A stretch of DNA of 64,000 nucleotides, from NCBI GenBank assembly GCA_037130365.1, contig JBAXTE010000002.1, forward strand, positions 62,001 to 126,000. The letters are read 5' to 3'. Every line of letters starts with the position of its first letter. Positions within the stretch are counted from its first letter, which is position 1. Source of the DNA: JBAXTE01 sp037130365 (lineage in GTDB: Bacteria > Bacteroidota > Bacteroidia > Bacteroidales > WCHB1-69). Under the pieces are notes generated by a model, which saw nothing but the letters and a program-made list of their open reading frames with translations, did not search any database and was not told where the DNA came from. A program made the translations under genes and the position numbers. Positions 54,501 to 61,720 of the stretch are shown one piece after another.

Positions 54501-55021
54501 CCTCAAATTCCGTTGTTATCCGGTTTGCTCCACTGCGAAAATTCTCTCAAAAAATTGATATTGGGTTAATTGATAAGAGTCTTGCTTCTGAGTATTTTGA
54601 TAATAGGAATTATCAAATTAAACAAAATTATATTGATGCATCTATCTCTTTTTTAAAATCAACAAATTTTAGAACCTCCCTTTCATATAGGTACAACGAA
54701 AAAGAATCTTCCTTTTTGAATGAAATCAACACATCATTTTTCAATCATGCTACTATTGATTTTCAGTATAACATTCCTAATAAAGGTATGATTAATACCA
54801 AAGTGTCTATGATTAGTGTGTTGTTTAACCAAGATAAAAATTCTCCACTTGCTTTAGAAATTTTGGAAGGTCTTTCTAATGGATTTAATTTAATAGGCAA
54901 TATGTCTTTTCAAACGGTCATAGCCAAAAATTTACAACTAAATTTAATCTACGAAACAAGAGTTTCCCCTGATAAAACAGTAGTGCACACCGGAAATATT
55001 TCAATAAGAGCTAATTTTTAA
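51560..55021 (+). CDS. Large outer-membrane barrel protein of unknown function (TTG start)
   Basis: The 1153-residue protein has a signal peptide (MISLKQFVIFILIILPTYIVAQ). There is no in-frame ATG near the start: a stop at 51542 forces initiation at TTG 51560 or TTG 51569. An N-terminal soluble part (about 25-330) includes GSITRGVSIGNKQDVVVNS, NIPLQPEGNTQQLQEFDKVF and FFNGTLLQRGQNNDYTVDYN, blocks I associate with a widespread unnamed Bacteroidota family. It is followed by a long series of amphipathic strands ending in SIRANF, an outer-membrane barrel terminus. It lies just upstream of porP-gldKLMN, but with a 339-bp gap. SprA is an unlikely match because SprA is about twice as long. Confidence 0.75.
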   Translation: MISLKQFVIFILIILPTYIVAQSSFREREIVADSTCIVFDTLSIIPNSLKISQNTSIIPDSLYNLNCFSSTICFKTGKYNGEKITLVYQVFNFNLTKPFFHKPISLIDNFRISSINEFANPNTNIQTGWFDNSSDLTKAGSITRGVSIGNKQDVVVNSDLNLQLDGLIFDDFYIKAVISDKNIPLQPEGNTQQLQEFDKVFIQLYNKIVKITAGDFDIVAPQSSFLEANKKVLGVNVDYQTFVADSNSFSTSTGFAMTKGKFTRMQVTPIEGNQGPYRMISENGEANIVIIGGSERVFFNGTLLQRGQNNDYTVDYNIGEIVFTSRVLIARESRIVVEFEYSDRHYSRSIASSFNQWKSEKFVVSLNLYSEQDLKNQSIQPELSLDQKNILRNAGEQFDQMVSPAFDSLPYNSNQIRYKLIDTIVSAVRYDTVFVYSTNPDSSFYALSFTYLGANKGDYLLLNNSANGRVFAWIAPLNGIKQGSYSPIVVLVPPQKKQMVVAKLDYKVSKNSLLNLEVAVSNFDKNLFSTIGNTNNLGGAIVGQFTNRYFFDSPDVSPKNKLVSKLGFELNSKTFSFIEPSKNSEFYRQLNIQSSNLQPVNMALLSADFLFEHQKKILLNYSVNYLEYQSQYKGIQQLWNGATNFKYFDLKSNGFYTNSTSSLFKSTFLKSNQTARLKLPFAYLGVQLETEKNMFIQGQDDSLMSNSLGLIKNEFFIVNSDSAKLKYKIWINGKTIENPLFNKMTPYSYTTETGVNFDLQSLIQNITVNAVYREVNYASHILEKNEYAFISNVNHQIKLAKSAVVINTYYQTATGREQKKEYQYIKVAKGQGQYLWTDFNNNNVEDLDEFSIAPYSDQGEYVRIWIISNEYVRTFANEFNQTMQINLSTLCRKKTIISKILSLLKNQSSILLSNKTSAGPEIGANPFVFDRADQNTVSAGRSLRNVFSINQSNPIWNVEYLYNNSFNKLFLVSGFETRNQTSNSVVIRFAPLRKFSQKIDIGLIDKSLASEYFDNRNYQIKQNYIDASISFLKSTNFRTSLSYRYNEKESSFLNEINTSFFNHATIDFQYNIPNKGMINTKVSMISVLFNQDKNSPLALEILEGLSNGFNLIGNMSFQTVIAKNLQLNLIYETRVSPDKTVVHTGNISIRANF

Positions 55022-55282
55022 TATAATATATAATAATTCTAAATAACAATGCAATAATCTGAAAATCAAATTTATAAATTGTATTTGTTGCATCTTTAAT
55101 TGTGTTATTTATCATAAATATTAAAGTAGAAGTTGGGGAAATAGGGAATTTAATAAAAAATGTTATTAAATTTGGGACTGGAATGAAACAATAATTGGAG
55201 TAAAAACGTAATAGTATTAATTGATTTTATGCTTTTGTAATATGTTGATTTTGTGATGTGTAAGAACCATCTTTTAATTTTT

Positions 55283-55302
55283 ATCAACAAATGTTTGTTG
55301 AT
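55283..55302. promoter_or_regulatory. Palindrome over the likely -33 region of porP
   Basis: ATCAACAAA and TTTGTTGAT are perfect 9-nt complements separated by TG. The right arm contains a TTG (55298-55300), 17 nt before the putative -7 box, so a bound regulator would sit on the -33 element. Confidence 0.45.
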
Positions 55303-55317
55303 TACAAAATAATGTAT

Positions 55318-55325
55318 TACTTTAG
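55318..55325 (+). promoter_or_regulatory. Putative -7 box of the porP-gldKLMN operon
   Basis: TACTTTAG differs from TAnnTTTG at one position and lies 35 nt upstream of the porP ATG. Confidence 0.4.
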
Positions 55326-55360
55326 CAATCGAAAAGGAGCAGTAATTTAAGCCATAATAT

Positions 55361-56344
55361 ATGAAGAAAATATACGTTCTGGTTTTCTTAATCGTGTCTG
55401 TAATTGGGCTAAAGGCACAACAAGAAACGCAATTTACACAACATCCGTATGCAATTTTGCCATTTAATCCAGGGTATGCTGGTAGTAATGATGCAATTTG
55501 TGCTACAACGTTATTTCGCCAACAATGGACTGGTTTTAAAGATCCCAATGGAGAGTCTACATCCCCGCAAGACATTTTATTTACTTTAGATGCACCTGTC
55601 AGCTTTCTTAGAGGAGGTTTAGGCCTTACTGTGCTATCAGATAAAATCGGTTATGAAGATAATACAACAGTAAAATTGGGCTATTCATACAGATTGCCAA
55701 TTGGCAGAAATGGTGGCGTTCTAGGAATAGGAGCTCAAATTGGGTTTTTAAATAAAAAAATTGATTTTTCTAAGTTTGTTTATATTGATCAAAACGATCC
55801 TCGATTAATGGGTAGGGGTAACGAATCTGATATGTTTACAGATGCATCTTTTGGAGTGTTTTTTAAAGTTCCTAATTTGTATTATGTAGGTGTTGCGGCT
55901 ACTCAAATGTTAGAACCTCAAGCCCCACTTTCTCTTGTCAGTGGAACTGGTGTTCAACTAAAAAGACATTATTTTATTAATGGAGGTTATGAATGGATTT
56001 ATCCCGATGAGCCTAATCTAGTTTTTGAACCTTCTGTGTTTATTAAAACTGATTTTGTATCTGCACAATATGATGTATCATTAATCGCAAGATGGAACAA
56101 TATGTTTTGGGGCGGAATAAATTATCGACTTCAAGATGCTGTAGGTTTGGTTTTAGGCGTAAGCCCATTTCAAACTGGAGCAATGCGCGGATTAAAAATA
56201 GGTTATTCTTATGATTTTACTACTTCTGATTTAGGAAGAAAAGGTAGAAGTAGTGGTAGTCATGAAATAATGTTGAAATATTGTTTTAAAATTGTAAGAA
56301 CCCCTGTTTTGTCAGGATATAAAAATACGCTTCTCATCGAGTAA
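55361..56344 (+). CDS. porP: PorP/SprF family type IX secretion membrane protein
   Basis: The 327-residue outer-membrane barrel has a signal peptide ending in GLKAQ. It begins with the PorP/SprF hallmark QFTQHPYAILPFNPGYAGSND and then LFRQQWTGFKDPNG. Further strands such as GGLGLTVLSDKIGYEDNT and a C-terminal SHEIMLKYCF follow. PorP/SprF proteins act in T9SS secretion, in some species for adhesin delivery. Here it heads the gldKLMN cluster, 78 nt before the preferred gldK start. It is preceded by a palindromic promoter region. Confidence 0.93.
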   Translation: MKKIYVLVFLIVSVIGLKAQQETQFTQHPYAILPFNPGYAGSNDAICATTLFRQQWTGFKDPNGESTSPQDILFTLDAPVSFLRGGLGLTVLSDKIGYEDNTTVKLGYSYRLPIGRNGGVLGIGAQIGFLNKKIDFSKFVYIDQNDPRLMGRGNESDMFTDASFGVFFKVPNLYYVGVAATQMLEPQAPLSLVSGTGVQLKRHYFINGGYEWIYPDEPNLVFEPSVFIKTDFVSAQYDVSLIARWNNMFWGGINYRLQDAVGLVLGVSPFQTGAMRGLKIGYSYDFTTSDLGRKGRSSGSHEIMLKYCFKIVRTPVLSGYKNTLLIE

Positions 56345-56422
56345 CTTATTCATGAGAATATGCGTATAACAATAAAATGTGAAAAACATGCGTTTTTTAA
56401 AAATACTAAATCAGGAGCAAGC

Positions 56423-57868
56423 ATGAAAAAAATAGTAATGGTATTAATGGTATTAGCTTTCTTTGCTAGTTGTAAAAATTCGGGCAATGGAGAGTTAACT
56501 GGTGTTCAGGATCGTCCAGTTTATTATTCTGAAACTCCTAATGGAATGTTATATATCCCAATGGGTGGTTATAACATGGGTACGGGCGATCAAGATGTAC
56601 CTTATGCTTTAGTTAGCGGATCTAAAACAGTAACTGTTCCTCCTTTTTATATGGACGAAACAGAAATTACGAATAATGAGTATCGCCAGTTTGTAGAATG
56701 GGTTCGTGATTCAATTGCTCATTGCTTGCTTGGTAAAAATTTAGATGATGCAGAGAATAATCATTTTTTGAAATACGAAAATGGAGATAATCAAGGTGAG
56801 GTAATTCAACCCAACTTTATTAATTGGGAAGAAGAAATTGATTGGTATTCTGAAAATGAAGAATATCGTAATGCATTAGCTCCTCTTTTTTCAAGAATTT
56901 CTGATGATCGTTTTTACCATTATCGTCTAACTGAATGGAATACAAAAATGTTTGATTATGAATACTGGTGGGTAGACCTTAGTAATCATAAAGGTAAAAT
57001 TGAGGACTATGCTGGAGAACGTGATGGAATTGGTGGAGCATATAAAGAAATGGAATCAAACGACAAAAACACCCGTTTTAAAGGGTTGTATTCTAATCGT
57101 CCAACAGGTTATAATAAAGGAAAAAAAGCATTTGTTCGTCACGAAATCGTGAACATTTATCCTGATACCTTATCTTGGATTCATGATTTTACATATTCAT
57201 TTAATGAGCCTTTAGCTCAAAACTATTTCTGGCATCCATCATTTGATAATTATCCTGTAATTGGAGTAAGCTGGCGTCAAGCAAAAGCATTTTGTCATTG
57301 GAGAACTCAACTTCAAAATAATTATTTAACTTCCAAAGGTGAAATGATGTTCGAAAATGATTTCAAATTGCCTAATGAAGCAGATTGGGAGTGGGCAGCT
57401 CGCGGTAGCTTCGCATTAAGTCCTTATCCTTGGGGAGGTCCATATATTCGTAATGCAAATGGTTGTTTCCTTGGAAATTACAAACCAATGCGTGGTCGTT
57501 ATTTAGACGATGGTGGAATATATCCTATTATTGTAGGACATTACTCACCAAATGACTTTGGATTATATGATATGGCTGGCAATGTTTCTGAATGGTGTGA
57601 AGATGCTTTCGAAGAGTCCGCATACAGTTTTGCTCACGATTTAAGTATGCAATATTCATATAATGCTACTTTAAGTGAACCAGATGTAAAGAAAAGAAAA
57701 GTAATCAGAGGTGGTTCATGGAAAGATGTTGGTTATTATCTTCAAGTAAGTGCTAGATCATACGAATATCAAGATACCGGAAAGTCGTATGTTGGATTCC
57801 GTTGCATCCAACCATATTTGGGTCGTCAAAAAGGAGATAATATGAATAGTGCTTCGAATGTTTATTAA
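56423..57868 (+). CDS. gldK: T9SS lipoprotein GldK (PorK)
   Basis: The start is ATG 56423, preceded by a CAGGAGC ribosome-binding site; the frame is open upstream to 56360. It gives a lipoprotein signal peptide with lipobox ALAFFASCK and 481 residues. The body is a formylglycine-generating-enzyme-like (SUMF1) domain: YIPMGGYNMGTGDQD, YMDETEITNNEYRQFV, KLPNEADWEWAARG, YDMAGNVSEWCEDAF and RGGSW...GFRCI. GldK and GldN form the periplasmic ring of the T9SS attached to the outer membrane. The following gldL starts 60 nt later. Confidence 0.95.
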   Translation: MKKIVMVLMVLAFFASCKNSGNGELTGVQDRPVYYSETPNGMLYIPMGGYNMGTGDQDVPYALVSGSKTVTVPPFYMDETEITNNEYRQFVEWVRDSIAHCLLGKNLDDAENNHFLKYENGDNQGEVIQPNFINWEEEIDWYSENEEYRNALAPLFSRISDDRFYHYRLTEWNTKMFDYEYWWVDLSNHKGKIEDYAGERDGIGGAYKEMESNDKNTRFKGLYSNRPTGYNKGKKAFVRHEIVNIYPDTLSWIHDFTYSFNEPLAQNYFWHPSFDNYPVIGVSWRQAKAFCHWRTQLQNNYLTSKGEMMFENDFKLPNEADWEWAARGSFALSPYPWGGPYIRNANGCFLGNYKPMRGRYLDDGGIYPIIVGHYSPNDFGLYDMAGNVSEWCEDAFEESAYSFAHDLSMQYSYNATLSEPDVKKRKVIRGGSWKDVGYYLQVSARSYEYQDTGKSYVGFRCIQPYLGRQKGDNMNSASNVY

Positions 57869-57928
57869 AATGAATTTCAATTAAAATCAAATAAACCAAT
57901 TAATTATTAATCAAAAAACAACAACATT

Positions 57929-58828
57929 ATGGGATTAAATGAGATTGTTAGAAGTAAGGGTTACAAAAATTTTATGGCCAAGTTATACGGCATTGGAGCT
58001 GCAGTTGTAATTCTTGGTGCATTGTTTAAAATCATTCACTTACCAGGTGCTAACGAAATGCTAATTCTTGGTATGGGTACAGAGGCTGTTATCTTTACTT
58101 TTTCTTCGTTCGAACCTTTGCACGTAGAATACAATTGGGCATTAGTTTATCCTGAATTAGCTATGGGCGATGATGCACATGACATGACTCATGATAAAAA
58201 GAAAGCAAATTCATCATTATCAGTTACTCAACAATTAGATAACATGCTTGAAGAAGCTAAGATTGGACCTGAGTTGATTGATAGCTTAGCAAAAGGAATG
58301 AAAAATTTGGGTGATAATGCAAATAAACTTTCAGGTGTTTCTGATGCAGCTGCTGCTACAGATGGTTATGTTTCAAATTTATCCAAAGCTGGAGAATCTG
58401 TTCGTAATTTAGTTGCTAATTATGATAAAACTGCTGAAGCTTTATCTAAAGACATGAATATCTCAGAAGAATATCTAGCTAACGTATCTCGCGCTGCTAA
58501 TGCTGTTAAATCTTTAGCTGGTGTATACGAAGAAACGATTAGTTCAATCCAAACTGATAGTGGTTCATATAATACACAACTTAAAACATTGTCAAATAAT
58601 TTATCTTCAATTAATTCAATTTATGAATTACAATTACAAAATTCTACCGAATATAGTAATCTTACTGCTTCAGTACAAAGTCAAATTTCAGCTGTAAGTA
58701 ATAACTTAAACGAAACTGTTCAAGGTACTATTAAGTATAAAGAACAAGTAGAAGCTTTAACCAAAAATGTAGCTATGCTAAATACCGTTTATGGTAATAT
58801 GCTTACTGCGATGAACGTTAATCGCTAA
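57929..58828 (+). CDS. gldL: T9SS/gliding motor protein GldL (PorL)
   Basis: The 299-residue inner-membrane protein has two N-terminal helices: KNFMAKLYGIGAAVVILGAL with KIIHLPG, and EMLILGMGTEAVIFTFSSF. This is the conserved GldL motor core, including the membrane glutamate in GTEAV. A long cytoplasmic coiled-coil-like tail (about 95-299) follows. GldL forms a pentamer around a GldM dimer and uses the proton motive force to drive secretion and gliding. It sits in the canonical K-L-M-N order. Confidence 0.96.
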   Translation: MGLNEIVRSKGYKNFMAKLYGIGAAVVILGALFKIIHLPGANEMLILGMGTEAVIFTFSSFEPLHVEYNWALVYPELAMGDDAHDMTHDKKKANSSLSVTQQLDNMLEEAKIGPELIDSLAKGMKNLGDNANKLSGVSDAAAATDGYVSNLSKAGESVRNLVANYDKTAEALSKDMNISEEYLANVSRAANAVKSLAGVYEETISSIQTDSGSYNTQLKTLSNNLSSINSIYELQLQNSTEYSNLTASVQSQISAVSNNLNETVQGTIKYKEQVEALTKNVAMLNTVYGNMLTAMNVNR

Positions 58829-58873
58829 TTTTTTTGAATTGTAATATTATTAATTAAAAGAAAGAAATTAGAT

Positions 58874-60505
58874 ATGGGCGGAACAAATTGTCCGGAAACT
58901 CCGAGGCAGCGAATGATTGGGATGATGTACTTGGTGCTTACTGCTATGTTGGCACTCAATGTCTCCAAAGATATACTTAATGCATTTGTTATTGTAGATG
59001 AAACAATGCTTCAAACAACTGCAAATTTTGATACTAAGATTGCGTCTACTTTCCAAATGTTTGCTACTGCAAATATGTCGCAACCTGAAAAAGTAGGTCC
59101 TAACTTTAAAAAAGCTCAACAAGTTCAAAAGTTGACTGATGATATGGTAAACTTTATCGTTGATTTGAGAAGCCAACTTTTTATGCGTATTGAAAAAAAG
59201 ACGCTTGAAGAAGCAAAAAAAATGACTTTAAAAGATGTTGCAGCTCTAGATAATAAAGATATTCCTCATAATTATTTTATTAATGAGAAAAAAGGAATTG
59301 AATTAAAATCTAAAATTGTTGAATATCGTAAGAAAATTCTTGAATTAGTTGATGATCCACTTCGCAAACCAGAAGAAAACGCTAAAAGTAAAGCGGAAAT
59401 GGATAAAAAAATTGGTTTAGAAACTAAAGACGGCGTTGATGCAAAAACTAAAGCAGCCTATACATGGGAAGATCATGCTTTTGGAGAAACAGTGCTTGCC
59501 GCTTGTGTAACTATGTTAAACAAACTTTCAGGAGAAGTTAAAAACGTTGAGTTTGATATGCTTACCTATTTAATGGGTGATATTAATGCGAAAGATTTTA
59601 AATTTGACAATGTTACTGCAAAGGTTCTACCAGAAAGTCGTTTAGTTTTTTCTGGAACAGAATATTCAGCGGATATTATTGTAGCTGCATTTGATTCTCG
59701 TCAAAATCCTGAAGTTTTTTATAAAATGGGATTAGATACTGCAACTGAAAGTATGGTAAGTGGTATGACAAAATTAGAAGGAAAAGATGGGGTAGTAAAT
59801 TTGAAATTACCTGCTGGTGGCAGTGGCGAACAAAAATTCGCTGGTTTAATTAAAATTAAATCTCCAGACGGCACCGATAAATATTATCCATTTAAAAGCA
59901 AATTTGTAGTTACAAAACCAATGGCGAATGTCTCTGCAGATAGCTTACGTATACTTTATGATGGAATTGATAATCTTATTTCAGTAGCAGCACCTGTTGC
60001 ACCAGAAAAACTTAGAGTTAATTTCGGTGGTTGTGTTAGTAGATCAAATGGTCCAGGTCGTTATTTGGTTAAGCCACCAAAAGGTGTAAAAGTTGTAACT
60101 ATTTCTGTTTCTGCAGACATGGATGGAAAAATGCAGAGTATGGGTGGAACTCCTTTTAGAGTAAGAACAGTTCCTAGTCCTAATGCTACAATTATTGGTA
60201 GAGTAAGTGGAAAAGTTAACAAAAGTGAAATATTAGGTTTTGGTAGAATAGTAGCAAATATGAATTCTGACTTTGCTTATCCTCTAAAATGGTCTGTTCT
60301 CAATTATGAAGTGAGTATTAAACGCCCTTCAGATATTGGTAAAGGATCTACTATTACAAATAGTGGAGCTACTTTTTCAGGTGCTGTGCGTGATGCTATT
60401 AATAATGCCCCTGCTGGATCAAGAGTTAGCTTTGATGAAATTAATATTTCTAATCCAATTTTAGGAAATAGGCCTACAAATCCTATATCTTTTAAGTTAA
60501 AATAA
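58874..60505 (+). CDS. gldM: T9SS/gliding motor protein GldM (PorM)
   Basis: The 543-residue protein starts with the GldM hallmark GGTNCPETPRQRMIGMMYLV and a single transmembrane helix (YLVLTAMLALNVSKDILNAF), followed by a large periplasmic region of helical and Ig-like domains. GldM is the shaft that connects the GldL motor in the inner membrane with the GldK/GldN ring. The stop at 60505 is followed by a perfect hairpin before gldN. Confidence 0.96.
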   Translation: MGGTNCPETPRQRMIGMMYLVLTAMLALNVSKDILNAFVIVDETMLQTTANFDTKIASTFQMFATANMSQPEKVGPNFKKAQQVQKLTDDMVNFIVDLRSQLFMRIEKKTLEEAKKMTLKDVAALDNKDIPHNYFINEKKGIELKSKIVEYRKKILELVDDPLRKPEENAKSKAEMDKKIGLETKDGVDAKTKAAYTWEDHAFGETVLAACVTMLNKLSGEVKNVEFDMLTYLMGDINAKDFKFDNVTAKVLPESRLVFSGTEYSADIIVAAFDSRQNPEVFYKMGLDTATESMVSGMTKLEGKDGVVNLKLPAGGSGEQKFAGLIKIKSPDGTDKYYPFKSKFVVTKPMANVSADSLRILYDGIDNLISVAAPVAPEKLRVNFGGCVSRSNGPGRYLVKPPKGVKVVTISVSADMDGKMQSMGGTPFRVRTVPSPNATIIGRVSGKVNKSEILGFGRIVANMNSDFAYPLKWSVLNYEVSIKRPSDIGKGSTITNSGATFSGAVRDAINNAPAGSRVSFDEINISNPILGNRPTNPISFKLK

Positions 60506-60515
60506 TATAGAAATT

Positions 60516-60547
60516 AAATATGAGATAGCTTTTGCTATCTCATATTT
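60516..60547 (+). other. Perfect 14-bp hairpin between gldM and gldN
   Basis: Arms 60516-60529 and 60534-60547 are perfect complements around TTTT. It lies 10 nt after the gldM stop and 3 nt before the AAGGAGG site of gldN. The T tail is short (part of the stem), so it could be a weak terminator, an RNA-stabilising hairpin or a processing site. Confidence 0.7.
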
Positions 60548-60550
60548 TAA

Positions 60551-60557
60551 AAGGAGG
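60551..60557 (+). promoter_or_regulatory. Strong Shine-Dalgarno site of gldN
   Basis: AAGGAGG lies 7 nt before ATG 60565. It is unusually strong for this phylum, where such sites are often weak, and it fixes the gldN start. Confidence 0.75.
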
Positions 60558-60564
60558 AGTGATT

Positions 60565-61632
60565 ATGTTATTAAAAAAATCGGTTAAGTTTGTGCTGTTT
60601 TCTTCTATTTTCTTGTTTTCAGCTAGTTTCATTTCATTGGCTCAGAATCAAGCAAATGTTGGTGCAACTGGTACTTTAGATTCTATTAAGATAGAAAAGC
60701 AGGCTATTCGACCTCCAGTTGAGGGTGTTTTTAATTCTCCTGGTGGCAAAAAAAAGCATGTTTACAAGAGAGCTCCTACCCCTCTAACTCCAATTAGAGA
60801 AGCTGATGGAATGTGGACAAAAATTGTTTATCAATACATCGATGTTAAAGAAAAAATTAATCAATCATTGTATTATCCTACCGAACAAAAAGGGGATAGA
60901 ATCTCTTTGTACATGCTTATGCGATATGCTACAAATACAGATACTATTTTGGTGAAACAACGATTAAAATCTATGCAGAATTTGTATGGACAAGAAATGT
61001 CGCTTGAAACTCCATTAGTTACTTATACTGATGAATTTTTAGACTTTCCAAACACTCGAGATGAAACATTAAAAAACTTTGGTTACCAAAAGGCTCAAGT
61101 AATTTTTGATCTTGAAACAGGTTTGCCTCGTACAGACACTGTTGCTCCAAAAATTACCGAAGTATTCAAGTCTGATAATGTTATTGGTTATGAATTTAAA
61201 GAACAATGGGTGTTTGATAAACAACGTTCAGTCCTAGATAATACTCAAATTATTGCAATAAGAGCTTATTTTAGATATGAGAAAGAAAAAGTAGCACCCG
61301 TTGTTGTTGAAGGTGCACCTCCTACTGCAAAAGAAGACGAAGAAGATGATGGTGATTGGACTCCAGAAGTTGGTCCTTGGATATATTTTAAAGAATTAAG
61401 ATATTTTACTGCTAATGCTGATGTTTTCAATTCTGCAAATAGCGCCGAATGTAGATCCTTTGATGATATCTTTTTAAAAAGACGTTTTGCTAGTGTGGTT
61501 AAACAAGATGAAAACGAAAAAAATAATAGACAGATATCTGAATATACCTTATGGGGATTAGATCAAGTATTAGCTTCTGAAAAGATGAAAGATGATATTC
61601 GCAAATTTGAACATGATCTTTGGGAATTCTAG
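60565..61632 (+). CDS. gldN: T9SS ring protein GldN (PorN)
   Basis: ATG 60565 gives 355 residues with a signal peptide (MLLKKSVKFVLFSSIFLFSA...SLAQ). The frame is open to TTG 60532, but that codon is inside the hairpin. GldN motifs are ADGMWTKIVYQYIDVKEKINQ, YYPTEQKGDRISLYML and EQWVFDKQRS with IIAIRAYF. GldN forms the periplasmic ring with the lipoprotein GldK. An acidic insertion (KEDEEDDGDW) sits near residue 255. The operon ends with a terminator at 61654-61683. Confidence 0.95.
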   Translation: MLLKKSVKFVLFSSIFLFSASFISLAQNQANVGATGTLDSIKIEKQAIRPPVEGVFNSPGGKKKHVYKRAPTPLTPIREADGMWTKIVYQYIDVKEKINQSLYYPTEQKGDRISLYMLMRYATNTDTILVKQRLKSMQNLYGQEMSLETPLVTYTDEFLDFPNTRDETLKNFGYQKAQVIFDLETGLPRTDTVAPKITEVFKSDNVIGYEFKEQWVFDKQRSVLDNTQIIAIRAYFRYEKEKVAPVVVEGAPPTAKEDEEDDGDWTPEVGPWIYFKELRYFTANADVFNSANSAECRSFDDIFLKRRFASVVKQDENEKNNRQISEYTLWGLDQVLASEKMKDDIRKFEHDLWEF

Positions 61633-61653
61633 TCCTTTAAAATGAAATTTTAT

Positions 61654-61683
61654 AAAAAGCATGGCAAATAACCATGCTTTTTT
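61654..61683 (+). terminator. Terminator of the gld operon
   Basis: AAAAAGCATGG (61654-61664) pairs perfectly with CCATGCTTTTT (61672-61682), with a further T after it. Confidence 0.88.
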
Positions 61684-61694
61684 GTTTTGTTTAC

Positions 61695-61702
61695 TATCTT
61701 TG
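61695..61702 (+). promoter_or_regulatory. -7 box for recG
   Basis: TATCTTTG lies 18 nt before the recG ATG, which gives a short leader of about 12 nt. It directly follows the gld terminator. Confidence 0.6.
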
Positions 61703-61720
61703 TATTTATATATTTAAAGA

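Larger units (their letters stand above)
55022..55360. other. Leader region upstream of porP
   Basis: About 340 bp of AT-rich DNA without a coding frame. Near its right end are a 20-bp palindrome (55283-55302) and a near-consensus -7 box (55318-55325), listed separately. Nothing else is recognised. Confidence 0.6.

Noticed and set aside
51560..55021. SprA (Sov) translocon identity
   Set aside because: SprA is over 2000 residues with different repeats; this protein is 1153 residues and only shares a short motif style.
60532..60564. Upstream TTG start for gldN
   Set aside because: The codon is inside the 14-bp hairpin, and the ATG at 60565 has a strong ribosome-binding site and a proper signal peptide.
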